The position numbers and the translations under genes are program-made. A stretch of DNA of 41,987 nucleotides from Candidatus Microbacterium stercoravium (GTDB lineage Bacteria > Actinomycetota > Actinomycetes > Actinomycetales > Microbacteriaceae): the NCBI GenBank assembly GCA_019117025.1, contig DXAM01000082.1, positions 1 to 41,987 of the forward strand, written 5' to 3'. The notes under the pieces were generated by a model that saw only the letters and a program-made list of their open reading frames with translations, did not search any database and was not told where the DNA came from. Shown here piece by piece: positions 9,617 through 20,148 of this stretch (the stretch's first letter is position 1; each line of letters begins with the position of its first letter).

Positions 9617-9719
9617 GCTTCCATCCTTCAGCGGCGGTGCTCTCTGCACATCGGAGACCGGGCGGATCCTTTCCCGTGCGGTGTCATACCAGGGGATGAC
9701 GCTCTCGTAGACTCGAGGC

Positions 9720-10571
9720 ATGCCCGAGATCCCCTTCACAAAAGGCCATGGCACCGGCAATGACTTCGTGATCGTGCCCGACCCCGACGGCGCGCTCGAT
9801 CTGTCCGCCGCGCAGGTCGCCGCGCTGTGCGATCGGCACTTCGGCATCGGCGCCGACGGACTCCTGCGCGTGGTGCGATCGGCGGCGGGCGGTTTCGCAT
9901 CCGACGCCGAGTGGTTCATGGACTACCGCAACGCCGACGGATCGGTCGCCGAGATGTGCGGCAATGGCGTACGGGTGTTCGCGCGATACCTCGCAGACAC
10001 CGGTCTCGCCTCGCTCGACGCGCCGCTCCCGATCGGCACGCGTGCGGGCACGAAGATCGTCACGCGCAGCGACGACGGATTCTGCGTGGACCTCGGCGGC
10101 TGGCGCACCGATGGCGTCGATCCGCTGGTGCGGGCGAAGGGGCTCGATGTCGCGCGCCCCGGAATGAACGTCGACCTGGGCAACCCGCATATCGTGGTGG
10201 CGCTCGCGAGCGACGCCGAGCTCGACGGCCTCGATCTCTCCGTGATCCCCCACATCGATCCGGTTCCCGAGCACGGCGCGAACGTCGAGTTCGTGGTGCC
10301 CGAGGATCCCCTGGTGGCGGGCGGCGTGGGGCGCATCCGCATGCGGGTGTTCGAACGCGGCGTGGGGGAGACGCTCTCCTGCGGCACCGGCACGGTCGCC
10401 GCCGCGCTCGCGGTGCGCAGCTGGGCCGGCGGCGCGCCGAACGCCTGGCGCGTCGAGGTCGCCGGCGGAGTGCTCGGCGTGACCATGTCCGACGCTGATG
10501 CGGACGGCGAGCACGTCGCCCTCTCGGGCCCGGCGACGCTCGTCTACTCGGGAACCGTCACGCTGGCGTAG
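9720..10571 (+). CDS. dapF: Diaminopimelate epimerase
   Basis: [25 protein letters not shown] and [20 protein letters not shown] motifs. Confidence 0.97.
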   Translation: MPEIPFTKGHGTGNDFVIVPDPDGALDLSAAQVAALCDRHFGIGADGLLRVVRSAAGGFASDAEWFMDYRNADGSVAEMCGNGVRVFARYLADTGLASLDAPLPIGTRAGTKIVTRSDDGFCVDLGGWRTDGVDPLVRAKGLDVARPGMNVDLGNPHIVVALASDAELDGLDLSVIPHIDPVPEHGANVEFVVPEDPLVAGGVGRIRMRVFERGVGETLSCGTGTVAAALAVRSWAGGAPNAWRVEVAGGVLGVTMSDADADGEHVALSGPATLVYSGTVTLA

Positions 10572-10610
10572 GCACGGCCGGTTCCGCCGACCAGCGGATT
10601 CCTCGAGACC

Positions 10611-11495
10611 TCACGCACCGAGATCCGCCCGCGCGTGCGCGACGACCGATGCCCGGATCGCGTTCAGCGCCGCGGAGTCGATGCTCCACTGCTGCCAGTA
10701 CAGCGGCTCGGCGAGATCGGGGCCGCCGATGCGCGTGAGCGTGCCGATCTCGAGAGAGGGCTGGGCCTGCGCGGGCGGCAGCATGCCCCATCCCATGCTG
10801 AGGCGCACCGCAGAGGCGTAGTCCTCGGACGCCGGCACATAGTGGCGCGGCGGCGCCTCGGGATCCACACCGAGCGCGCGCAGCCAATCGGACTGCACGT
10901 CATCGGAGCGGTCGAACTCGATCGTCGGGGCACCCGCGAGAGCATCCGGGGTGGTGCCGTGCGGAAACCAGCGCGCGACGAACGCGGGCGTCGCGACGGC
11001 GACGTACTCGGTGGATCCGAGGCTCGTGACGGTGCAGCCGGCGATCGGCCGACGCTGCGAGGTGATCGCCGCGAGAGCCGATCCGGTCTCGAGCAGCTTC
11101 GCCGTGCGGTCCTCGTCTTCGCGCAGCAGCTCGAACGTGACGTCGTGGGCATCGGTCACGGCCGCGAGGGCGGGGAGCAGCCACGTGGCAAGAGAATCGG
11201 CGTTGACGGCGATCGGCACGTGCATGCGCTCCTGCCGTTCGAGCCCGAGCGACACGGATGCCTCGTGCTCGATCGCCGCGTACTGCCGGGCCAGGCGCAC
11301 CACGGTCGCACCGTCGTCCGTGGTGCGGATCGGCCGAGAACGGATGATCAGCACGCGCCCGAGCTGCGACTCGAGGGTGCGCAGCCGCTGGCTCACCGCC
11401 GAGGGCGAGATCCGCAGGATCCGCGCCGCTTGTTCGAACGACCCCTCATCGACGATCGCCGCTACCGTCTCGGCGAGCTCCGGAGAAATCCACAT
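10611..11495 (-). CDS. lysG: LysR-family regulator, ArgP/LysG type
   Basis: LysR HTH ETVAAIVDEGSFEQAARILRISPSAVSQRLRTLESQLGRVL; divergent from a LysE exporter. Confidence 0.85.
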   Translation of the reverse strand: MWISPELAETVAAIVDEGSFEQAARILRISPSAVSQRLRTLESQLGRVLIIRSRPIRTTDDGATVVRLARQYAAIEHEASVSLGLERQERMHVPIAVNADSLATWLLPALAAVTDAHDVTFELLREDEDRTAKLLETGSALAAITSQRRPIAGCTVTSLGSTEYVAVATPAFVARWFPHGTTPDALAGAPTIEFDRSDDVQSDWLRALGVDPEAPPRHYVPASEDYASAVRLSMGWGMLPPAQAQPSLEIGTLTRIGGPDLAEPLYWQQWSIDSAALNAIRASVVAHARADLGA

Positions 11496-11561
11496 AAGCG
11501 CTGCTTCACCATCTTTCGTTCGTCCTCATCTGCTTTTGATTCTTGCACGGGCGCGCACACC

Positions 11562-12272
11562 ATGGGGAGCGTGCTCATCGCGTTCTTCGCCGGCCTCGGG
11601 CTGTGCCTGTCGATCATCGCCGCGCCCGGCGCGCAGAACGTCTTTCTGCTGCGCGAAGGGATCCGCCGCGCCGGCTCCCACCGCCGTCACGCGATCGCGC
11701 TCGCCGCCGTGTGCCTCGCGAGCGACGTAGTGCTCATCGCGGTCGGCGTCGCCGGCTTCGGCATCGTCGTCGAACAGGTGCCGTGGCTGTTCGACGCCGC
11801 ACGATGGGCGGGCGTGGTGTTCCTCGGCGGGTATGGGCTGCTCGCCGCCCTGCGCGCGTACCGCGGCGGGGCGACGATCGACGCCGCGGCGCCGGCGTCA
11901 GCCGAGCCCGTCCCCGTTCCCTCGGGCTCCGCCGGCGCGGGCACGGCGACGATCACGGCCGCGCCCGAGCGGATCCGCACGCGCGCGGCCATGCTGCCGG
12001 CGATCCTCACCTGCCTCGCGATCACGTGGCTGAACCCGCACACCTATCTCGACACCGTGATGCTGCTCGGGTCGATCTCGACGACCTACGGCGAAGCCCG
12101 ATGGGTGTTCGCGGCCGGAGCGATCGCGGGAAGCGCCGTCTGGTTCGCCCTGCTCACGTTCGCCGCGCGGTTCGCGGCGCGCTGGCTGCGCTCACCGCGC
12201 TCGTGGCGCGTGCTCGACATCGGCGTCGCGGTCATGATGCTCGGCCTCGCGACCGCGCTCGCGCTCGCCTGA
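11562..12272 (+). CDS. lysE: LysE/ArgO family basic amino acid exporter
   Basis: FFAGLGLCLSIIAAPGAQNVFLLREGIRR and TWLNPHTYLDTVMLLGSIS LysE/ArgO motifs; divergent from lysG. Confidence 0.92.
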   Translation: MGSVLIAFFAGLGLCLSIIAAPGAQNVFLLREGIRRAGSHRRHAIALAAVCLASDVVLIAVGVAGFGIVVEQVPWLFDAARWAGVVFLGGYGLLAALRAYRGGATIDAAAPASAEPVPVPSGSAGAGTATITAAPERIRTRAAMLPAILTCLAITWLNPHTYLDTVMLLGSISTTYGEARWVFAAGAIAGSAVWFALLTFAARFAARWLRSPRSWRVLDIGVAVMMLGLATALALA

Positions 12273-12285
12273 CGCGTCGTCGGCG

Positions 12286-12921
12286 TCACTGCGTCGCGAT
12301 CGGCCCCGTCGTCGTCGACCGGTGGCGCACCTTCAGAACGCGGAAGCCCTTGGCCATCGCATGGCGGTGCACCGCGAAGTCGTCGGGAAGCGTCTGCTCC
12401 ATCCACCGCTGCAGCGAATCGCTGCCGAGGTTCTTCTGCACGACGAGGAACGCGTCGCTCGCGGTATCGAGCCGGGGGAGCCAGGTCTCGAGCAGTTCGT
12501 GCAGTGCGGGCTTGCCGATGCGGATCGGCGGATTCGAGCGGATCGTGCGGAATCGCACGTCGGGCGGGATCTCGTCGGCCGTCACGGCCCGGATATTGTC
12601 GAGCCCGAGCGACGCGGCGGTGCGGCGCACGAGGTCGAGCGCGCGCTCGTTGACGTCGAGCGCCCAGACGCGCGCGTGCGGCGATTGCAGGGCGAGGGAG
12701 AGCGAGATCGCCCCCCAGCCGCAGCCGATGTCGAGGAAGTCCCCGCCCGGCGGAGCATCGGGAGAGTTCGCCAGAAGAACCTCGGTGCCCTTGTCGAGCC
12801 GATCGGGACTGAACACGCCGCTCGCCGTCGTGGCGGTGATCTCACGGCCAGCGAGGGTCACGCGGAGCGAGCGGAGTTCCTCCGGGCTCGAGGGCTGCGC
12901 ACTGAAATAGTGATCCCCCAT
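12286..12921 (-). CDS. Class I SAM-dependent methyltransferase (RsmC-like)
   Basis: FLDIGCGWGAISLSLA motif I, IRSNPPIRIGK (NPP(F/I)-like motif), GDHYFSAQPSSP start. Confidence 0.85.
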   Translation of the reverse strand: MGDHYFSAQPSSPEELRSLRVTLAGREITATTASGVFSPDRLDKGTEVLLANSPDAPPGGDFLDIGCGWGAISLSLALQSPHARVWALDVNERALDLVRRTAASLGLDNIRAVTADEIPPDVRFRTIRSNPPIRIGKPALHELLETWLPRLDTASDAFLVVQKNLGSDSLQRWMEQTLPDDFAVHRHAMAKGFRVLKVRHRSTTTGPIATQ

Positions 12922-12998
12922 GGACATCGACACTACCGGAGGCCCGCGGAGCGTGAGAAGCGGATAAAATTGAGAACGACTACCACGAAAGGCATCAC

Positions 12999-14495
12999 TT
13001 GGCCGAAACGACAGGCACCGACGACGTCGTCGACCGCATCCTCGCTCGCGACGAGTCGCGCAGCACGTCCCGCATCTTCGGCGCTGCGCAGGCGCTGCAG
13101 CCCGAGGCCGCATCGCACCATTCAGACGACGGGCACCAGTGGGATCTCGAAGACCGCCACGCGCTGCGCCGGGTCTCCGGTCTGTCGACCGAGCTCGATG
13201 ACGTCAGCGAGGTCGAGTACCGCCAGGTGCGCATGGAGAACGTCGTGCTCATCGGCGTCTACCCGTCCGGCGCGCAGGCCGACGCCGAGAACTCCCTGCA
13301 GGAGCTCGCGGCGCTCGCCGAGACGGCAGGATCCGTCGTCCTCGACGGCGTGCTCCAGCGCCGGCCCTACCCCGACGCGGCGACCTACGTCGGCCGCGGC
13401 AAGGCCGAGGAGCTGCGCGACCTCGTGGCTTCGGTCGGCGCCGATACGGTCATCGCCGATGCCGAGCTCGCGCCCAGCCAGCGCCGCGCGCTGGAAGACG
13501 TGATCAAGGTCAAGGTCATCGACCGCACGGCCGTGATCCTCGACATCTTCGCTCAGCACGCCAAGACGCGCGAGGGCAAGGCGCAGGTCGAGCTCGCGCA
13601 GCTCGAGTACCTGCTCCCGCGCCTGCGCGGTTGGGGCGAGTCGATGAGCCGGCAGGCCGGCGGCCAGGTGGGCGCGGCCGGAGCGGGAATGGGATCCCGC
13701 GGCCCCGGTGAGACGAAGATCGAGCTGGATCGCCGCCGCATACGCACGCGCATGGCGATCCTGCGCAAGCAGATCCGCGGGTTCGAGCCGGCGCGTGAGG
13801 CCAAGCGCGCCGAGCGGGGGCGCCATGCGGTGCCCTCGGTCGCGATCGCGGGGTACACGAACGCGGGCAAGTCGAGCCTGCTCAACCGCCTGACGCAGGC
13901 GGGCGTGCTCGTCGAGAACGCCCTGTTCGCCACCCTCGACGCGACGGTCCGCCGCACCGAGACAGCTGACGGGCGGGTGTTCACGCTCGCCGACACCGTC
14001 GGATTCGTGCGCAACCTGCCGCACCAGCTCGTGGAGGCGTTCCGCTCGACGCTCGAAGAGGTCGCCCAGGCCGACGTCATCGTGCACGTGGTCGACGGCA
14101 GTCACCCCGATCCCGCGGGGCAGCTGCAGACCGTGCGCGACGTGCTCGGCGAGGTCGGCGCGCGCGACCTGCCGGAAGTCGTCGTCTTCAACAAGATGGA
14201 TCTCGTGGGGGAGTCCGAGCGGCTCGTGCTGGCGGGGCTCGCGCGCGATGCAGTGTTCGTCTCGTCCCGCACGGGCGAGGGCATCGATGAGCTGCGCCGC
14301 GTCGTGGAGGAGGCCCTCCCGGTGCCCGCGGTCGAGATCCGCGCGCTGGTGCCGTACGACCGCGGCGATCTGCTCTCGCAGATCCACGAGACCGGACAGT
14401 TCCTCGCGCAGACGCACGAGGAGACGGGCACCCTGATCCACGCCCGAGTCGCGCCGCGCCTCGCCGCCGATCTGGGGCCGTTCCTCGCCGCTTAG
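12999..14495 (+). CDS. hflX: GTPase HflX
   Basis: GAAGAGMGSRGPGETKIELDRRRIRTR, GYTNAGKSSLLNRLTQAGV, ATLDATVRR, DTVGFVRNLPHQLVEAFRSTLEE, NKMD. Confidence 0.97.
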   Translation: MAETTGTDDVVDRILARDESRSTSRIFGAAQALQPEAASHHSDDGHQWDLEDRHALRRVSGLSTELDDVSEVEYRQVRMENVVLIGVYPSGAQADAENSLQELAALAETAGSVVLDGVLQRRPYPDAATYVGRGKAEELRDLVASVGADTVIADAELAPSQRRALEDVIKVKVIDRTAVILDIFAQHAKTREGKAQVELAQLEYLLPRLRGWGESMSRQAGGQVGAAGAGMGSRGPGETKIELDRRRIRTRMAILRKQIRGFEPAREAKRAERGRHAVPSVAIAGYTNAGKSSLLNRLTQAGVLVENALFATLDATVRRTETADGRVFTLADTVGFVRNLPHQLVEAFRSTLEEVAQADVIVHVVDGSHPDPAGQLQTVRDVLGEVGARDLPEVVVFNKMDLVGESERLVLAGLARDAVFVSSRTGEGIDELRRVVEEALPVPAVEIRALVPYDRGDLLSQIHETGQFLAQTHEETGTLIHARVAPRLAADLGPFLAA

Positions 14496-16474
14496 CTGAG
14501 TGCGACGGGTTCGACGCCGGGGGTGTCGAACCCGAGCACCTGTCCGAGGAAGGCGAGCTCGTTCGAGAAGCACGCGATGATCGTCTCCGCGCGCCGGAAG
14601 CCGTGGCTCTCGCCGTCGAACGTGAGGTATGCGTGCGGCACCGCGTTGGCCGCGAGCGCATCGCGCAGAGCCTCTGACTGCGACGGCGGCACCACGGGAT
14701 CCTCGGTGCCCTGCAGGATGAGCAGGGGGGTGCGCAGCTTCTCGGGGTGGGTGAGCGGCGACCGCTCGATGTAGTCGGCCTCCGCCTCGGGCATCGGCCC
14801 GACGAGGCCGTCGAGGTATCGCGCCTCGAAGTCGTGCGTCTCCGCGAGCAGCATGCGCAGGTCGGCGACGCCGTAGCGGCTGATTCCCGCCGAGAACACG
14901 TCTGTGTCGGCGAGCGCGCAGAGCACGGTCCAGCCGCCGGCGGATCCGCCCTTGATCGCGAGCCGCTCCGGGTCGGCGAGGCCCTTCGCGACGAGGCCCT
15001 GCGCAGCCGCGGCGACGTCCTGCACGTCGACGAGCCCCCATGCGCCGTTCAGCCGCTCGCGGTAAGCGCGACCGTACCCGGATGATCCGCCGTAGTTGAC
15101 GTCGAGCACGCCGATGCCGCGGCTGGTGAAGAACGACGAGGCCTGCGACAGGTCACCCGTGACGTGTCCCGTCGGACCGCCGTGCACGAGCACGAGCACG
15201 GGCGGAAGTTCGCCCTCCAGCCCCCGGAGATCCCCGTTCGTCGGCGCGTAGTAGAAGGTGTGCACGGGACCGAGCGGACCCGGGAAGGTCATCGGCTCGG
15301 CCACGGAGTGCACGCCCGACGACAGGTCGACCTCGCCGCCGCGCAGCGGGCGGAGCGACCGCGCCGACACGTCGAGCTCCCACAGGCCGCCCGGGACCTC
15401 GGCGCCCGCGCCCGTGAGCAGAGCGCGCCTGCCGCGCACCGCCTGTACGTGCACATCGCCCGTGAGCGGCGTCTCCAGTTCGGCGACGCTGCCCGAGACC
15501 GGATCGATGAGCACGAGCCTCGAGCGGCCCTCGGTGACCACTGCGATGATGTTCCCGTCATCGAGCGAGCCGTACCAGCGCGCACCGAGGCTCCACAGCG
15601 GGCCGCCGGTGTCGCCGTCGACGGCGTAGATCGGCTCGGGCGCAGCATGCGCGAGACCGTCGTCGAAGCGCACCCGGAAGAGGTTCCATCGCTGCGTCCA
15701 AGTGCGGTCGGCGCGCGCGGCCGTGGTCGGCGGATCCTGCGAGAACAGCAGCTCGTCCTCACCGGTCCACTCGGGCTGCAGCGCCGACACGTTCTCGCCG
15801 TGGCTCGCGCCGCGGCCTCCCGCGAGGCGCGTCCACTCGGTGACGCGCCCGTTCTCGAGGGTGCCGACGCGCAGCTCCGCGGCATCCCACGGCATGTCGG
15901 GGTGGTCCCACGCGATCCACGCGATCCGTCCGTCGCGGGGCGCGGGATAAGCGAGGAAATCGGAGCCGGAGACGACCGAGATGACGGCGCTCGGATCGTG
16001 CGCGCCCGACCCGTCGAGCGGGATCCGGACGATGTCGCGCGCGGGCGTCTCGCGCAGCGCTCCGTGGGTCTCGCGCACGGCCCAGAGCGCGCCGTCGGCC
16101 CACACCAGGTCGCCGTGCGCGTAGTGCGCGTCAGCGGGCGTCAGGGGCGACGGATCCGAATCGGGCTGCGCGAGGTACACGCGCTGGTCCGACTGCTCGA
16201 CGAATGCGAACCTCTCGCCGTCGAGCAGCGTCCATGCGCCGCCGCCGTACTCGTGCACGCGCGAGCGCGCGCTCCACGGTGCGCGGAGCACGGGATCCGA
16301 CCCGGCCGCGCGGAGGATCGCCGTGCGCCCGTTCTCGGAGGGCACCGACTCGGCCCACCACACGTCGTCTCCGACGTAGCGTGCGCGATCGAGGCGCAGC
16401 GAGCCCGCGGGCATGTCTTCGGGGCGGATGGATGATGGCCAGGAGCCGAAGGCGCGACGGTCATTGGTACCCAT
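14492..16474 (-). CDS. S9-family prolyl-oligopeptidase-like peptidase
   Basis: LVLVHGGPTGH, IKGGSAGGWTVLCAL (nucleophile Ser context), GTEDPVVPPSQSE, ESHGFRR (catalytic His). Confidence 0.9.
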   Translation of the reverse strand: MGTNDRRAFGSWPSSIRPEDMPAGSLRLDRARYVGDDVWWAESVPSENGRTAILRAAGSDPVLRAPWSARSRVHEYGGGAWTLLDGERFAFVEQSDQRVYLAQPDSDPSPLTPADAHYAHGDLVWADGALWAVRETHGALRETPARDIVRIPLDGSGAHDPSAVISVVSGSDFLAYPAPRDGRIAWIAWDHPDMPWDAAELRVGTLENGRVTEWTRLAGGRGASHGENVSALQPEWTGEDELLFSQDPPTTAARADRTWTQRWNLFRVRFDDGLAHAAPEPIYAVDGDTGGPLWSLGARWYGSLDDGNIIAVVTEGRSRLVLIDPVSGSVAELETPLTGDVHVQAVRGRRALLTGAGAEVPGGLWELDVSARSLRPLRGGEVDLSSGVHSVAEPMTFPGPLGPVHTFYYAPTNGDLRGLEGELPPVLVLVHGGPTGHVTGDLSQASSFFTSRGIGVLDVNYGGSSGYGRAYRERLNGAWGLVDVQDVAAAAQGLVAKGLADPERLAIKGGSAGGWTVLCALADTDVFSAGISRYGVADLRMLLAETHDFEARYLDGLVGPMPEAEADYIERSPLTHPEKLRTPLLILQGTEDPVVPPSQSEALRDALAANAVPHAYLTFDGESHGFRRAETIIACFSNELAFLGQVLGFDTPGVEPVALS

Positions 16475-16526
16475 ACGCCCACGCTAGCCGCACCGTATCG
16501 GTCGTGCGACGTGACCGGCGCGTCGG

Positions 16527-17210
16527 TCAGACGGCGCGCATCACCGCGACGACGCGGCCGAGCACGACCGCCTCGTCGCCGAGGATGGGCTCGAAGGCCG
16601 TGTTGCGGGGGAGCAGCCACACGTGCCCGTCGCGCTTGCGGAAGGTCTTCACCGTGGCCTCACCGTCGAGCATCGCGGCGACGATCTCGCCGTTCTCGGC
16701 GGTGTTCTGCGTGCGAACGACGACCCAGTCGCCATCGCAGATCGCGGCGTCGATCATCGAATCGCCCGACACCTTGAGCATGAACAGCTCGCCGTTGCCG
16801 ACCAGCTGACGGGGCAGCGGGAAGATCTCCTCGACATGCTGCTGCGCCGTGATGGGCGTGCCCGCAGCGATGCGGCCGACGAGCGGGACCATGGCGGCGT
16901 CGCCCACCGACGGGGCGGAGTCCGCCGGGTTCTCGGTCGACGTGCCGGGCAGGTCGACGAGCACCTCCATAGCGCGGGTCTTGCCCGGATCGCGGCGCAG
17001 ATAGCCGCTCAGTTCGAGCTGCCCGAGCTGATGGGTCACGCTCGACAGCGACTTGAGGCCGACGGCATCGCCGATCTCGCGCATGCTCGGCGGATAGCCG
17101 TTGACCTGGATCGAATGCTGGATGACCTCGAGGATCGCGAGCTGCTTCTCGCTCAGGCTCTTGCGGCGGCGCCCCTTCGGGCGGGTCTGCGGGGTGATGT
17201 CGGCGCTCAT
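16527..17210 (-). CDS. lexA: SOS repressor LexA
   Basis: [61 protein letters not shown] with Ala-Gly cleavage context; [22 protein letters not shown] catalytic Ser region. Confidence 0.97.
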   Translation of the reverse strand: MSADITPQTRPKGRRRKSLSEKQLAILEVIQHSIQVNGYPPSMREIGDAVGLKSLSSVTHQLGQLELSGYLRRDPGKTRAMEVLVDLPGTSTENPADSAPSVGDAAMVPLVGRIAAGTPITAQQHVEEIFPLPRQLVGNGELFMLKVSGDSMIDAAICDGDWVVVRTQNTAENGEIVAAMLDGEATVKTFRKRDGHVWLLPRNTAFEPILGDEAVVLGRVVAVMRAV

Positions 17211-17221
17211 CCGCTCGCTCC

Positions 17222-17383
17222 TCTTCGAATGTCAGTGGTTCCTGCTGAGGTGGGACCCATCGAGAGGAACGCTACCGGAAACGGCGCGATCTTCGGGAGA
17301 TTTGTTCGAGTGTGTCGCCGAACACGGCGACGGATCTTCGAATTCAGCCTTGACGGATTCGAACATTCGAAGATAGATTCGGA
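17222..17383. promoter_or_regulatory. Candidate SOS operator/promoter region between lexA and the LysM gene
   Basis: TTCGAA at 17224, 17337, 17358 and 17366 plus TTCGGA at 17378; TTGACG (17350) N18 TAGATT (17374) brackets the paired TTCGAA sites. Confidence 0.6.
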
Positions 17384-17409
17384 ACATCACTACGAGAGAA
17401 GGGCATCTG

Positions 17410-17781
17410 ATGAGCACGGTCACCCTCACGGCACCCGCACCGCACATCGCGCAGTCCCGCACCCGCTTGCGCCTGACGGCCCGCGGTCGGCGGGTCCTCG
17501 CCGCCCTCGCGGCGCTCCCCGTGGTCGGCGCGGTCGCCGTCGCGACGTTCGCGGGCGGTGCAGCGCTCGGCTCGAACGACACCGGCGCCCCGGCCGGCAC
17601 CTTCCGGTCCGTCACGGTCATGCCCGGCGATTCCCTCTGGGGCATCGCCGAGCGGGTCGCGCCGCACGCCGACCCGCGCGACGTGGTCAACGAGATCATC
17701 TCGCTCAACGTGCTGCCGAACGCCGCGGTCGACGCGGGGGAGCGCATCGCGATCCCCGCCGAGTACGCGAACGGTCGCTGA
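17410..17781 (+). CDS. LysM-domain membrane-anchored protein, candidate SOS cell-division regulator
   Basis: One TM segment (VLAALAALPVVGAVAVATFAGGAALG) then LysM FRSVTVMPGDSLWGIAERVAPHADPRDVVNEIISLNVL; divergent from lexA as for Rv2719c in M. tuberculosis. Confidence 0.85.
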   Translation: MSTVTLTAPAPHIAQSRTRLRLTARGRRVLAALAALPVVGAVAVATFAGGAALGSNDTGAPAGTFRSVTVMPGDSLWGIAERVAPHADPRDVVNEIISLNVLPNAAVDAGERIAIPAEYANGR

Positions 17782-17806
17782 TCCCGCGGGCTCTAGAATC
17801 GAGGGT

Positions 17807-18889
17807 GTGACGGTGACACTCGAAGACCTGCCCCTCAGAGACGACCTGCGCGGTCGCAAGCCCTACGGTGCTCCGCAGGAGCCCCTTGCCGTGGCGTTGA
17901 ACGTCAACGAGAACACGCATCCGGTGCCGGCAGACGTCGCCGACGACATTGCGGAGTCCGTTGCCAAATCGATCTCCGGGCTGAACCGCTACCCCGATCG
18001 CGAGTTCGTCGAGCTGCGCGAGGCGTTCGCCGACTACCTCGGCCACGGAATCTCGCCCGAGCAGGTGTGGGCGGCGAACGGATCGAACGAGGTTCTGCAG
18101 CACATTCTGCAGGCGTTCGCGGGCCCCGGCCGCACGGCGATGGGGTTCTCGCCGACCTACTCGATGTATCCGCTGCTCGTGCGCGGCGTCGGGTCCGAAT
18201 GGGTCGACGGCGCGCGCGGCCCGCGCTTCGAGATCGACGCGTCAGACGCGGCCCGGCAGGTGCGCGAGGCCGACCCCGATGTCGTCTTCCTCTGCACCCC
18301 CAACAACCCGACCGGCACGCCGCTGTCGCTCGATGTGGTCGAGGCGGTCTACGAAGCCAGCCGTGGCATCGTGATCGTCGACGAGGCGTATGTCGAGTTC
18401 TCGGCTGACGACGGAGCATCGGCGCTGACGCTGCTGCCGGGCCGCGAGCGCCTCGTGGTCTCGCGCACGATGAGCAAGGCGTTCGCGTTCGCAGGCGCCC
18501 GCGTCGGCTACCTGGCGGCAGATCCCGCCGTGATCGATGCGCTGCGCCTGGTGCGCCTGCCGTACCACCTGAGTGCGATCACGCAGGCGGCGGCGACGGC
18601 GGCGCTGCGGCACAGCGACGAGATGCTGCGTACGGTCGACGAGATCGTCGTGCAGCGCGATCGCATCTCGGCCACCCTCGAGGCGCTCGGCTACGACCCG
18701 TATCCGTCGGGCAGCAACTTCGTGCTGTTCGGCGGCGTCGACGACCCTCACGAGACCTGGCAGCGCCTGTACGAGCGCGGTGTTCTCGTGCGCGATGTCG
18801 GCATCCCGGGGCACCTGCGCGTCTCGGCCGGCACCGAAGACGAGACGAGCGCATTCCTCGACGCGCTCGCGAGCATCCGCGACGAATAG
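17807..18889 (+). CDS. hisC: Histidinol-phosphate aminotransferase
   Basis: NVNENTHPVP, NGSNEVLQHILQAF, CTPNNPTGTPL, RTMSKAFAFAGARVGYL; followed by hisB; GTG start. Confidence 0.95.
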   Translation: MTVTLEDLPLRDDLRGRKPYGAPQEPLAVALNVNENTHPVPADVADDIAESVAKSISGLNRYPDREFVELREAFADYLGHGISPEQVWAANGSNEVLQHILQAFAGPGRTAMGFSPTYSMYPLLVRGVGSEWVDGARGPRFEIDASDAARQVREADPDVVFLCTPNNPTGTPLSLDVVEAVYEASRGIVIVDEAYVEFSADDGASALTLLPGRERLVVSRTMSKAFAFAGARVGYLAADPAVIDALRLVRLPYHLSAITQAAATAALRHSDEMLRTVDEIVVQRDRISATLEALGYDPYPSGSNFVLFGGVDDPHETWQRLYERGVLVRDVGIPGHLRVSAGTEDETSAFLDALASIRDE

Positions 18890-18898
18890 GATCGAGCC

Positions 18899-19504
18899 AT
18901 GACCAACGTTCGCACCGCGTCCCGCACCCGCACCACGAGCGAATCGTCGATCGAGCTCGAGCTCGACCTCGACGGCACCGGCTCGAGCACCATCGACACC
19001 TCGGTGCCGTTCTTCGACCACATGCTCACGGCGTTCGCGAAGCACTCGCTCACCGACCTGCGCGTGAAGGCGACGGGCGACACTCACATCGACGTGCACC
19101 ACACGGTCGAAGACACGGCGATCGTTCTCGGGCAGGCCATCCGCGAGGCGCTCGGCGACAAGACCGGCATCTCGAGGTACGGCGATGCCCTCGTTCCCCT
19201 TGATGAGGCGCTCGCGCAGGCCGTGGTCGACATCTCGGGCCGGCCGTACCTGGTGCACACCGGCGAGCCCGCCGGCTTCGAGATGCACCTCATCGGCGGC
19301 CACTTCACGGGGTCGATGGTGCGGCACGCATTCGAGGCGATTTCGTTCCACGCGGGCCTGACGGTCCACGTGAACGTGCTCGGCGGACGCGACCCGCACC
19401 ACATCGCCGAGGCCGAGTTCAAGGCGTTCGCACGCGCGTTCCGTCAGGCGAAGTCCCTCGACCCGCTGGTCGACGGCGTACCGTCGACCAAGGGCGCGCT
19501 CTGA
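18899..19504 (+). CDS. hisB: Imidazoleglycerol-phosphate dehydratase
   Basis: [55 protein letters not shown]. Confidence 0.97.
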   Translation: MTNVRTASRTRTTSESSIELELDLDGTGSSTIDTSVPFFDHMLTAFAKHSLTDLRVKATGDTHIDVHHTVEDTAIVLGQAIREALGDKTGISRYGDALVPLDEALAQAVVDISGRPYLVHTGEPAGFEMHLIGGHFTGSMVRHAFEAISFHAGLTVHVNVLGGRDPHHIAEAEFKAFARAFRQAKSLDPLVDGVPSTKGAL

Positions 19505-20148
19505 TGGCATCCGAGCGGCCTCTGGTCGCTGTGCTCGACTACGGTTCGGGCAACGTGCACTCGGCGGTCAAGGCCCTCGAGAAGGCAGGAGCCGACGTGC
19601 GCCTGACGCGCGACCGGGCGCTCGTCGCGGAGGCCGATGGCCTGCTCGTGCCGGGCGTCGGGGCGTTCAGCGCCGTGATGCAGCAGCTCGAATCGATCCG
19701 CGGCAGCGAGCTGATCGAGCGCCGCCTCGCGGGCGGTCGCCCGGTGATGGGCATCTGCGTCGGCATGCAGGTGATGTTCGAGAGCGGCATCGAGCGGGGC
19801 ACCGACACCGAGGGCCTCGGCGAATGGCCGGGCGTCGTACGACGGCTCGACGCGCCCGTCGTGCCCCACATGGGGTGGAGCGCTGTCGAGGTCGGCGAAG
19901 GATCCCGTCTGTTCGCGGGCCTGGAGTCCGAGCGGTTCTACTTCGTGCATTCCTACGCCGCGCAGGAATGGACTCTCGATGTGATGCCGCCGTTCCCCGT
20001 CCCCTCGGTCACCTGGGCCACCCACGGGGCGCCCTTCATCGCGGCGGTCGAGAACGGACCGCTCACGGCCACCCAGTTCCACCCCGAGAAGTCCGGCGCG
20101 GCCGGCATCGGCGTGCTGCGCAACTGGCTTCGGAGCCTTTCGGAGTGA
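19504..20148 (+). CDS. hisH: Imidazole glycerol phosphate synthase subunit HisH
   Basis: [41 protein letters not shown] (nucleophile Cys), TQFHPEKSG. Confidence 0.97.
   Translation: MASERPLVAVLDYGSGNVHSAVKALEKAGADVRLTRDRALVAEADGLLVPGVGAFSAVMQQLESIRGSELIERRLAGGRPVMGICVGMQVMFESGIERGTDTEGLGEWPGVVRRLDAPVVPHMGWSAVEVGEGSRLFAGLESERFYFVHSYAAQEWTLDVMPPFPVPSVTWATHGAPFIAAVENGPLTATQFHPEKSGAAGIGVLRNWLRSLSE

Noticed and set aside
10572-10610. Bidirectional terminator between dapF and lysG
   Set aside because: Only weak, interrupted pairing visible; no convincing stem or T-tract.
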